Shown in pieces: positions 1 to 8,500 of a stretch of 9,364 nt of DNA. Location: assembly GCA_013813825.1 (NCBI GenBank), contig JACCRA010000129.1, forward strand, positions 1 through 9,364, in the 5' to 3' direction. A program made the position numbers and the translations under genes. Each line of letters starts with the position of its first letter. Position 1 is the first letter of the stretch. The notes under the pieces were generated by a model. That model was not told the DNA's origin. It was given only the letters and a program-made list of their open reading frames with translations, and did not search any database. This DNA comes from Pyrinomonadaceae bacterium. GTDB taxonomy: Bacteria > Acidobacteriota > Blastocatellia > Pyrinomonadales > Pyrinomonadaceae.

Positions 1-135
1 GGAGGGAACCCACAGCCCGACAAAAATTCCTGCATCTTTGTTAATCGCCCCGAGAAATCCAAACCACAAAGATATCGAGAACAGGAATGAGAGAAACGCC
101 GCCCCTAAAATTAAGAAGTCAGATTTAGTAAACAT
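1..135 (-). CDS. Small membrane protein, partial (C-terminus beyond left edge)
   Basis: On the minus strand an ATG at 135-133 opens a frame that stays free of stops for 45 codons to the window edge. The product begins MFTKSDFLILGAAFLSFLFS and continues with a strongly hydrophobic stretch (about residues 8-30), which reads as one transmembrane helix, followed by a short polar loop (INKDAG) and a second hydrophobic start (IFVGLWVPS). The start is well supported: AAGGAG lies at 150-145, nine bases before the ATG, one of the clearest ribosome binding sites in the window. It is transcribed away from the cobalamin-binding regulator and shares a roughly 400-base divergent region with it. I do not recognise the family. 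The hydrophobic pattern suggests a small inner-membrane protein, but the full length cannot be seen. Confidence 0.7.
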   Translation of the reverse strand, partial: MFTKSDFLILGAAFLSFLFSISLWFGFLGAINKDAGIFVGLWVPS

Positions 136-349
136 CTCAATGATCTCCTTCTAAGATCGCCTATCTGTTTTGCAGGATTTCAAAGCCACCGTAAAATGCG
201 CGGCGAAGCAGCTTATTTCCCAGTCCCTGCTCATCACCGATACTTTGCTTTGGTATTCCATGTCAAAACGTATTGTCGCCTCTAGTTTCCGGTTCAACAA
301 CGAGCTGATTTGCCTTCTGTACATTTTCTTCAATGAACGAATTGAGCGA

Positions 350-429
350 ATTTATAACATTGGCTTCGCAATACTGTCAAGTGGTTATTTTGCGTTTTAC
401 TGATATTTGCACCTAATACGATTTATAAC
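350..429 (+). repeat. Direct repeat ATTTATAAC, two copies 71 bases apart
   Basis: The nine bases ATTTATAAC occur at 350-358 and again at 421-429. The core TATAAC is also present in reverse orientation (GTTATA) at 485-490, inside the extended -10 promoter of the downstream regulator. The copies lie only in the divergent promoter region as far as I can see, which would fit binding sites of an autoregulator, but in A+T-rich DNA chance repeats of this size are possible. Confidence 0.4.
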
Positions 430-435
430 TGTTAT
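425..435. promoter_or_regulatory. Small inverted repeat, candidate operator
   Basis: ATAAC-T-GTTAT is a perfect 11-base palindrome that overlaps the second ATTTATAAC copy. It lies about 50 bases upstream of the predicted -10 element of the MerR/B12-binding regulator. MerR-family proteins bind dyad or repeated sites near promoters, so an operator role is possible. The stem is short and no binding evidence exists here. Confidence 0.3.
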
Positions 436-483
436 GGATTAGCTTGATTTGAACGAATTCCCTCAGTTTATTCTTATATTATT

Positions 484-492
484 TGTTATACT
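484..492 (+). promoter_or_regulatory. Extended -10 promoter for the B12-binding regulator
   Basis: TG-T-TATACT matches the extended -10 consensus (TG, one base, TATAAT) in all but one position. It ends 38 bases before the preferred ATG at 531, which places the transcription start near 498-500. No good -35 hexamer is found at 16-18 bases upstream (464-469 reads CAGTTT), which is compatible with extended -10 promoters that depend less on a -35. The element overlaps a reversed copy of the TATAAC repeat, so a regulator bound here could block RNA polymerase. Confidence 0.5.
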
Positions 493-530
493 TAAGCTCG
501 CAATGATTTCAAATGGTGAGGCATTGGATA

Positions 531-1436
531 ATGAATGTAGGTAATGGTGGAAGACTGTTGACTAGCAAGCAGACGGCGCGTCTGCTTGGCGTAAGTGAAG
601 CATCTGTTAAACGATGGGCGGACAGTGGATCGCTGGTCTCAGAAAAGACAGCAGGTGGGCATAGGCGGTTTCGCCCTGAAGACATTGCGCTCTTTCAACG
701 CGATAGCAAACTTGGCGGTGAACGACGCGCCGCCGTTGTTGTTCAATTGCGAGAACGACGAACGGCTGTCTCACCAGCGACAACAGAGAATGTCGTTTCG
801 CTTGAAGCTTTATTCGAAACTCTCATTACTGGACGCGTTGAAGAAGCTCTATCATTGTTCGTTAACGCCTATTTACACGGACACAATCTCGCATCAATCT
901 TCGATGGCGCGCTGGCGAAAGCAATGCGCCGCGTCGGTGAGCTTTGGTATGAGGGCAAGCTATCGATTGCACAAGAACACATCGCCACGCGCACAGTGCT
1001 TTCCACTTTGCATAGATTGCGCGGACTAATCGAAACTCCCGAAGAGAATGGCTTACTCGCGATTTGCTGCAGCGTTGAAGCTGATTTTCATGAGTTGCCG
1101 GTACAGTGCACACAGATGTTGCTTGAGAGTACAGGATGGCGAGTTCTCAACCTTGGTCCTAATACTCCCTTCTTTTCGCTCTCAGAGGTAACCATGCAGA
1201 ATGCTCCGCGCCTTGTGTGCGTCTCGTCAACGGTGCTCACGAATTTAGACCGTGCCGTTCGAGAATATAAAGAATTCAACGATGCCGCCCATCGCCGAGG
1301 AACAACAGTTGTCGTTGGAGGGGCAGGCTTCTCCGACAACACAATTCGTGAACGCTTTCCGGCAGATTTGCACGCTGATTCGTTTCAACAACTATTGGAG
1401 TTTGCTGCCACATTTACCGCTCAACATCAAAACTGA
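531..1436 (+). CDS. CarH/LitR-like MerR-family regulator with cobalamin-binding domain
   Basis: The 301-residue product has the three-part architecture of CarH/LitR adenosylcobalamin photoreceptor repressors. Residues 9-60 form a MerR-type winged helix-turn-helix (TSKQTARLLGVSEASVKRW, then the wing GGHRRFRPEDI). A helical B12-binding cap follows at about 88-165 and contains the Wx9EH signature (W139, E149, H150) that packs over the adenosyl group in CarH. A Rossmann-like cobalamin domain occupies about 174-298, with D185-x-H187, where H187 is the expected lower axial ligand of cobalt, then SSTVL (232-236) and GG (263-264). Two positions deviate: the usual Gly of DxHxxG is P190, and the residue after W139 is Tyr where Thermus CarH has the light-state ligand His132. 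I prefer ATG 531 over ATG 513 because GGTGAGG at 515-521 sits nine bases before it. Known relatives repress carotenoid or photoprotection genes in the dark; no such gene is in the window, so the target may be its own promoter and the divergent membrane gene. Light sensing is inferred. Confidence 0.88.
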   Translation: MNVGNGGRLLTSKQTARLLGVSEASVKRWADSGSLVSEKTAGGHRRFRPEDIALFQRDSKLGGERRAAVVVQLRERRTAVSPATTENVVSLEALFETLITGRVEEALSLFVNAYLHGHNLASIFDGALAKAMRRVGELWYEGKLSIAQEHIATRTVLSTLHRLRGLIETPEENGLLAICCSVEADFHELPVQCTQMLLESTGWRVLNLGPNTPFFSLSEVTMQNAPRLVCVSSTVLTNLDRAVREYKEFNDAAHRRGTTVVVGGAGFSDNTIRERFPADLHADSFQQLLEFAATFTAQHQN

Positions 1437-1478
1437 GAGACAACTGTTTTGCAAACTCAAATATAAACATCGAGTAGG

Positions 1479-1496
1479 TGCATTGCTGAAAATGCA
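1479..1496 (+). other. Short hairpin between regulator and SWIM gene
   Basis: TGCATT (1479-1484) and AATGCA (1491-1496) can pair around a six-base loop. The hairpin is 43 bases after the regulator stop codon within the 102-base gap before the SWIM gene. It is A+T-rich and no T-run follows it, so it is at most a weak terminator or attenuator. The rest of the gap shows nothing clear, and no strong promoter is visible for the next gene. Confidence 0.25.
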
Positions 1497-1538
1497 TTCA
1501 TTACGACTCAAGCAAAATCAGCCAAACAATTTATTTTT

Positions 1539-2513
1539 ATGCCGAAAGAGAAATTACCAAAATTAACGGAAGCGCAGATTCGTGCTCTCGCCAGCGCAAA
1601 GAGTTTTGAGCGCGGCCAAAGTTATTATCAGGACGGCGCGCTTGTCGAACCTCTTCGACAAGGTTTGGAACTGCGAGCCGAGTGCGCCGGCTCCGAGTAC
1701 GAGCCTTATCAAATCTCCGTCACGCTCAACGCGAAAGGCATCGCGGAAACGTCCTGCACCTGTCCGTACGATTGGGGCGGCATTTGTAAACACATCGTCG
1801 CATTGTTGCTGGCCTACGTTCACAACCCGCAAGCCATTCGCATCATCGAGCCACTCGACCAGATGCTGGCCGGCAAAAGCAAAGCTGATTTAATCGCCAT
1901 CATTCAAGACCTGCTCAGACATCAACCCAATTTGATTTCAGTCGTCGAGTTGACCACACAGGCGCAGGAACTCAAACCGGGTCAGCCGATGAATGTTTCG
2001 AGCTATCGGACACAAGCGCGGCGGGCGCTGCAACACGAATCGTCACGCAGCGTCGAAAGAGAATTAAAGACGCTCGGAGAAACCGCCGCGCGCCTTGCCA
2101 GAGGCGGCGATGTGCTCAATGCCGGTGCCATCTACCACGCGCTGCTGGATGAAACGGTCAAAGGTTATGACGACATGATCTCTTCAATGGATGAAGACGG
2201 TGACATCGCCACCATCATTGATGAGTTCGCCAAAGGCCTCGGCAAGTGTCTGGCTCAGAGCGCCGCCGAGACGGAAACGCGACGCGAGTGGTTTGAGTCT
2301 CTGCTGCGAGCCGAGATCGCGGACATCGCGCTCGGCGGCATCGACCTTGCGCCGAGCGCGTGTGAAGCAATTTTGAAGTATGCCAATCGAGAAGAATGGC
2401 AGTGGCTTGAAGAGCGCCTCTCCAAAATCTTTTCCGCCAAGGGCGGCTGGGCGCAAGACATCATGCAAGAGTTTCTCGCTAAAGGACGCAGGAAACACAG
2501 AATTAAGAGCTAA
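1539..2513 (+). CDS. SWIM zinc-finger protein
   Basis: The 324-residue product carries a SWIM-type zinc finger near its N-terminus: C73-T-C75, seven residues, then C83-K-H85 (CxC...CxH), embedded in the usual context of a strand-rich segment (residues 42-72) followed by a hydrophobic helix (IVALLLAY). The segment before it (KSFERGQSYYQDGAL) is the typical lead-in of bacterial SWIM proteins. The remaining 230 residues look all-helical and lack recognisable motifs. SWIM fingers bind nucleic acid or mediate protein contacts; the exact role here is unknown. There is no catalytic domain such as an SNF2 helicase in the protein or next to it. The ATG at 1539 has no clear ribosome binding site, the preceding bases being T-rich, but the SWIM lead-in begins soon after it. 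It lies 102 bases after the B12-binding regulator on the same strand, so co-transcription is possible but not shown. Confidence 0.85.
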   Translation: MPKEKLPKLTEAQIRALASAKSFERGQSYYQDGALVEPLRQGLELRAECAGSEYEPYQISVTLNAKGIAETSCTCPYDWGGICKHIVALLLAYVHNPQAIRIIEPLDQMLAGKSKADLIAIIQDLLRHQPNLISVVELTTQAQELKPGQPMNVSSYRTQARRALQHESSRSVERELKTLGETAARLARGGDVLNAGAIYHALLDETVKGYDDMISSMDEDGDIATIIDEFAKGLGKCLAQSAAETETRREWFESLLRAEIADIALGGIDLAPSACEAILKYANREEWQWLEERLSKIFSAKGGWAQDIMQEFLAKGRRKHRIKS

Positions 2514-2536
2514 TTCGCATCGTTCATCCGGTGCGG

Positions 2537-2556
2537 CGGACGGCGCTGGCCGTTCG
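2537..2556 (+). terminator. Candidate terminator between convergent genes
   Basis: CGGACGGC (2537-2544) pairs with GCCGTTCG (2549-2556) around the loop GCTG, giving an eight-base-pair stem with one G-T wobble. It begins 24 bases after the SWIM stop codon and ends 11 bases before the stop codon of the convergent alpha-2-macroglobulin gene. The following bases are T-rich but interrupted (GTTGATTGTTCT), so plus-strand termination is plausible but not ideal. No T-run is present on the minus side. Confidence 0.45.
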
Positions 2557-2566
2557 GTTGATTGTT

Positions 2567-5500
2567 CTAACGGTCTTCAATAGTGATTCTGGTCTCGCCT
2601 CCGTTGGCGCGAATTTCGGGGATGTACATGGCGTGGCCGGTGAGCGGGAGGGCGTGGAAGCGGCCGGGCGTCTCGGCGCGCAAATCGTAGCGGATTTCCC
2701 AGACTCCTTGCGGCAGTTTGTCGATGAAGAGCGCGACTTTGCGGTCGCGCAGTTCTTGATACACCCAGCGCGTGCGCGTAGTGTACGGCTCGTCGGCGTT
2801 GTTGGTGTTGCCGTCGTTGATGTTGCCATCGCCGAGTTTGCGGGCGATAGCGCCGGACTTTAACTCTTTCGCGAAGAGGCCCTCGCCGCTACGGATTTGG
2901 ACGGCTTCGAGGCCGGCGGGTTTGAGGTCTTCAAACAACAGGTATTCGTAATTGTTCTTCGCCTCGACGGTGAGAACGGCTTCGACGCGTTCGCCGCTGC
3001 GGACAGTGTCGCCGTCATTGAATGGCACACGGTCATAGACGTAGCCTTTAAGCAGCGTCGGACGGCCGACGAGTTTGTAGTATTGACGGCGGACGAAGAT
3101 TTCGTTGCCCACCGGCGTCACGGGCTCTTCGAGGCTGAAGAATTCCGCCTGCGCGGAGAAGTAGAGAGGCGACCGGCCGCCTTTGCGCCGGATCACGATC
3201 TCGTTCATCCCATCGTGGATGAGAGTGTTGCTGATCGCAAACTTACTCGGCGCGGCGAGCGCGTCGGCGGCCGTCAGTCTCCGCGACGTGACGAGTTGGT
3301 TGTTGATGAGCAATTCGTATTCAAGATCAGGTTGCAGTTCGCCGCTCGCCCGCAGGTAATCGTTCAAGGCGAGGATGGTGATCGCGGTGTCGCGCGTGTT
3401 GCTCCACTGCGCGCCGCGACGATTCTTCACCAGCCAGTTTGTCACCGGCTCGATCAATTTGTGTTGCGGCTCAATGGCGACGAGCGCGCGCAAGGCGAAG
3501 GCGGTCGCTTCGATGCCGCCTTCAGACCAGCGCCAGTAAAATCCGTCCTCGCCCCAGTGGGCGGTCGCGATGGTGGAGGCTGGCGAAGTTTGCGCTCCGC
3601 CACCACCACCGCCGCGCATGACGATGGAGGCGTCGGGCGCGTCGTCAATCTTCACGCCGTTTTCGAGATTCTGGATGAGGACGCGCGCTCGTTCCGCGTC
3701 GCCGAAGTAGTGCGCGCCGAGTGCGAGCAGGGCGCGGGTGTAAGCGTTGAGTTGATCACGGCGCGCCCACAAATTATCGAAGGCTTGCCGCTGAAACTTG
3801 CTCACGTCGCCCGGCTTCTTGGCGGCGTGATCAGCGGCGAGAGCGTGCAGCATCCACGCTTGATAATCGAGGTTCTTCTCTTCCTCCACCAATTCTTTGT
3901 CGAGATAGGCGACGCCGCGTTGCACAACGTCCTCTCTGATATTGATTCCGGCCTCGCGCGCCAGCGTCAGGCCCCAGACGACGTAGGCGGTCATAAAATG
4001 ATCGCTTTCGCCTTCTTTCCACCAGCCCCAGCCGCCGTCCGCGTGCTGAAAGTCGTAAAGCCGCGCCAGCCCTTCGTCGGTCATCCGGTTAAGTTGGCGT
4101 AAATCTTTTTTGCCGTCAGGATGCGTCGCGGCGGCGTGTTCGGCTTCGACGCCGCCGAAGATTTTGTTCATCACGTCTTCCGGCCGCTGGCCTAAATCCC
4201 GGAGCGTCTTGGCGGTGATCGTGGCGGGCAGAAAGCGGCTCATCGTCTGTTCGGTGCAACCGTAAGGATAGTCGATGAGATACGGTAGGGCATCGAGCAT
4301 CGTGACGGCCATGCTCGGCGCGATCTGCACGGAGAGGCTCGTCGTCTCCGCCCGGCGCTCGCGCGGAAGATCGATCTTGACGAGAGCTTCCACGCCGCGC
4401 AGTTTGCCGGACTTGGCGACGAGTTTGGCAAGGCCGTGTTCGTGGACGACGTACTCGCGCTCCATCGCATCGGCGTGACTCGCGCCGCGCGCCGTCACTT
4501 TCAACTTCGCGGTGCCGGCGCGCTCGACGTTGACGAGCCAATCGACGCGAACTTCGCCGTTGGCCGGCACGTCGATTGGTCCCGCTTCGCCTTTGACGGC
4601 GCGATTATCTTTCAACAGTCCGCTGATCGTTACGCCTTCCGCGTCGAGCGACGGGGCGACGCGCATTATCGCGTCGGTGTTGTTGTTGATGACGGCCGAG
4701 ACGGTCGCCTGATCGCCCGCGACGAAAAAGCGTGGCGCTTGGAGACGCGCGATGAGCGGCTGCTTGGTGCGCGTCGCCGTCGCGGCCGTGCCGAACTGAT
4801 TGCCCGCCGTGGCGACGCGCGCCAGCGCCCGCCAACCGGTCAGCGAATCAGGATATTTCACTTTCACCGTCGCCGTGCCGTCCGCGCCCGTCAACACGTC
4901 CGGCTGCCAGAAGATGGTCGAACGGAAATCGCTGCGGACTTGCACCGCCGGCTCCGCGCTCACGGACACCGATTCCGGCGCGGACGACGGCGGCGGGGTC
5001 GGCGCGGCGGCGCTCATCTCAAGCTGCTGAAACTCTCTGCCGTTGATCGGAAGATCAGCGATTTCTGATTTCCTGAGCATGTCGATCCGATCACTAACGC
5101 CTCTCGTGGCGGCAGCGTACTCGGAGCGAGAATCGATCACAATTTCGTCATCATCCTTTGCGCCGCGCTCCCTTCGCAGACGCGCGGCGTCGCGCTCATC
5201 GTACAGATTCTGGTCCGCGCCTTCGACTAGCTTGGCGAAACTTTTCTGCTGAAAAGTGCTGTAAGTCCAGACTTGCCGGTCGCGCTTATCGCCGTAGAAA
5301 AATCGGCGCGGGTCGCTGGCATAATCCTGCTGAATGTAAAAGACGGATTCATCCACCAGTCCGAGCGCGACTTCCGCCGCGACTGGTCGATTCGCGTCGT
5401 CCTTCGCGCTGATCCACAGCGTTCCTTCCTCGCGCGGTTGGTACTGCTCGCGATCCGCCTTCACTTCGACGTGCAAAAACTGCTTCACCGGGGGGACGAT

Positions 5501-8500
5501 GATCTGCTTCGTGTCTTGAAAAATCTCGCGGTCGCTGACCATCGCGGCGCTCAGATAGATGTTCGGGACGTGACGCTCATCAATCGCGACTTCGACGAGT
5601 TTCGTCGTGCCGGTCAGGCGGATTAGTTGGTAGCTGTAGAGGTCTGCGCCCTCCACGCTGAACAGCACGAAGCGTCCGCTGCTCGGCGCGTTGAGCAGCA
5701 CGGGCGCACGCTCGCCCGCGCGGAAAGTTTCCCGATCCACTATCAACTCAAGGCCGCCATGACGATAGCCGATCTCGTTCGTGGCATTGGTCGCGACCCA
5801 CACCGTCGTCTCGCCCCGGACAGGCGGCGCGCCCTGATCGGGGCTGACCCACGCGACGCGGTAAAAGCCCTCTCGCGCCGGCGTGAAGTTCAACTCGGCC
5901 GCGCCCTGTGTGTTGGTCTTCAGCGTCTGCGTCAAAACTTCTTCGTGCTGGTAGCCGCGAAACTTGACCCGCCAACCGCGTGCGTTCGTCGCCGGGACGA
6001 CGGGCGGAAAAACTTTCGACCGCTCGCGCAACAGGCGCAACTCTTCGCCTTTCACTTCGCGCCCTTGCGGATCGAGCCAGATTTCAGACCAGTAATCGCG
6101 CGTCACTGTCACGCGCCCTTCGGCCAGCACGGGCTGGTTGTTCGCGTCGAGCGCCTTGAGGTTGACGCTTACTTTGTCCCCCGGGCGATAGAGTTGATGC
6201 GCGGCGCGCGGATAGACGTAGTACCGCTGGCGCGTGACGCGCACCAGATCGCTCGTCACTATTTCGCGCCGCGACGAATCGGTGACGCGCGCCTCAATGC
6301 GATACTCGAAATCCTGCCCCGTCCCGCGCGGGGTGTCGAACGCGAGCGTCGCGCCGCCCGTCTGGTCAAGTTTCAAAGTCTCGCGCTTCACGATCTGGCC
6401 TGACCCGCCGTAATGGTTGCGTCGTTGCGTCGCGGCGATGTCGTCGTAATACCACTCAAATTCGCGCGGCTCATGCCACCAGTGATAAAACGGATTTTGA
6501 TAGACGACGACTTCCACCGTGCCGCTCGCCACTGGTCCCCCGAAATAATAATCGGCCTGAATTTTGACTTCGACCCGCTCGCCGAGCCGGAAAGCTTTTT
6601 TTCGCCCTCCGTCTTCCGGTGTTTGCACGCTCACTTTGAACTCCGGCAGTTTGTACTCTTCAAGCCGGAACAGCACCGCGCCGCCGATCTGGCGTCGCCG
6701 ATTCTCGTCCCAAAAGTTGACGCGGTATTCGCCGAGCGGCATCGTCGCCGTCAGTTCCAGATTGCCCCACGCGCTGCCGAAACTGTTGAGGCTGGCCTTG
6801 CCCTCTTTCACTTTGGTTCCACGCGGATCGTTGATCTCGAATTCGAGGACTTGATTGGCGGGCGTGTTGTATGCGCCGTCGGCGTAGCGGCGTGCGAGGA
6901 ATTTCCACTGTGCCGTCTCGCCCGGCCGGTAGGCGGGGCGGTCGGTGACGGCATAGACACGCCACGGCATCGCTTCGCTCTGGCTGTGGTAAGTCGAGCC
7001 GCCGGCGAAAGCCTGCCGCGCGCCTTTTTCGGCGGCGACGAACAACTCACGGCTGACGGTCGCGTCCGGGTGCGAAAAGACGGCGATGCCGTCTTCATTC
7101 GTTTGCCGCACTTCTTCGCGCCACGCCCAACGCTGCTCTTGCTGCCGGTAGGCGCGCTCCGCGAAGCGAATGGCGGCGTTCGAGATCGGCGCGCCTGTCA
7201 GCACATCGCAAAAGTAGAGCAGCGTCTGCTTCGGCGTCGCCTTGAGCACCAGCGAGGCGTCGGTAACGAGCACCAACTCGCGCGCCCTCGTCGCCGTTGC
7301 GTCGGCCGTCGTCGCTTCCAGCACGTAAGCGCCCGTCGCGAGCGGACTTTCGATCCGGCTTTCGATCCTGACCGTCTCTTGGCCGGGGCGGTGGCGGCCG
7401 TCGTCCGCCGTCTCCTTCGACCACGTTCGCGCCGCCGCGCGTCCCCGCAAATCAATGAGCCGGAGCCAATCGCCGCCGCCAACGTCGTCGGCCTTCTGGT
7501 TAGCGAATTGCACGTCGCCAATTAGTTTGATGGGGTACAGCGCGAAATTGATTTTTTTGACGTTGCGCCAATGCAGTTGAAACTGCATTTCCGAGCCGGG
7601 CAGAAAAAAGTTGCTGACGGCGACGGAGAGATGCGGACGGGTGAGTTCGGAGACTTTGGTTTGCGCCAGATCGTAATAGCGCGTCTCGCCCTTCGCGAAC
7701 TCGCTGGCGAGACGGCGATACAACTCGACGGCCTTCGCGTAGTCCGGCTCCTGCCGCCAGTTGCCGTCTTCGAGCACGGAGATGCGCCCCGTCTCTTCCA
7801 TCCATGCGGCGTAATAGAACAGCGCGTCGTCGTACCAACCAGTCTGCTTGCCGGGCCGCAACGCGGCCTCGAATTCAGCGGCGGCGCGCTGGCGTTGCGG
7901 CCAGTCGCCTTGCCGCCGGAGCGTCATCGCCAGCAAGTAGCGGGCGCGCGCCTTCTCATTTTCGTTCGCGGCGATCTTAACCGCGTTCTCCAACACGTCG
8001 AGCGGGAGATAGTTGCCGTGATACTCGCCGTAGCTGAAATGTTCGCCGGGATGCGCGGCGCGGTCGGCGGCGAAGACGATCTTCAGGTAACGGGTTCGCG
8101 CCAGCGCGACTTCGCGAGCGCCGGCCCACCAATCGAGCGCCGCTTGATAATGCGGCCACGCCGCGCCCCAATTTTGCTGCCCGCGTCTCGTCCAATAAAA
8201 GTCGCCGAGCGATTCATGCGCTTCAGCCCACACCTGATCTCGCACCGGAACGCGCTCGCCGTCGCGGATTAAGTCTTCGAGTTGCTGCCGGGCTTGGTCG
8301 AACTTCGTGGTGTCGGCGGTTTCGGTCGCCGCTCCGGCGCGCCACAGCGTATCGGCGAGGCGGAAACTGATCCAGCGCGCTTCGCCCGCCGGCGGCGCGG
8401 GCAACTGTGCGGCGGCGCGGGCGTACACCTCGTGCGCCCGCGCGTAAGAGCCGGCGGCATAGAGTTGTTCGGCTTCGGCCTTGAGCGCGGCGTAATCCGT

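Larger units (their letters stand above)
136..530. other. AT-rich divergent intergenic region
   Basis: This stretch separates the minus-strand membrane gene from the plus-strand regulator. It contains the ribosome binding site of the left gene (145-150), a perfect TTGACA on the minus strand (266-261) without a convincing -10 partner, a TGTACA palindrome at 318-323, two copies of ATTTATAAC (350-358 and 421-429), a small inverted repeat (425-435) and an extended -10 element for the regulator (484-492). The part from about 340 to 510 is markedly A+T-rich. Two overlapping short open frames (about 60 and 77 codons, one per strand, both with TTG starts) cover 151-403. Neither has a ribosome binding site or a recognisable product, so I treat the region as regulatory DNA. 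Confidence 0.6.

Noticed and set aside
151..333. 60-codon frame on the minus strand ending within the ribosome binding site of the small membrane gene
   Set aside because: The position would suit an operon partner, but the start is TTG without a ribosome binding site, the product is not recognisable, and an equally long frame lies on the other strand. I keep it as non-coding.
170..403. 77-codon frame on the plus strand in the divergent region
   Set aside because: It starts with TTG, lacks a ribosome binding site and its product has no recognisable features. It overlaps the frame on the opposite strand.
1252..1566. 104-codon frame on the plus strand overlapping the regulator end and the gap
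   Set aside because: It overlaps the well-supported cobalamin-binding domain in another frame and its product has no recognisable features.
2897..4102. Open frame of 401 codons on the plus strand, antisense to the alpha-2-macroglobulin
   Set aside because: The product has no recognisable domain, and the minus strand here encodes the clearly conserved thioester and C-terminal domains. High G+C in third codon positions removes stop codons from the opposite strand.
6413..7525. Open frame of 370 codons on the plus strand
   Set aside because: It is antisense to the macroglobulin domains, rich in Arg and Ala and without family features. The same G+C effect explains it, as for the plus-strand frames at 4436-5068, 5627-6403 and 7571-8272.
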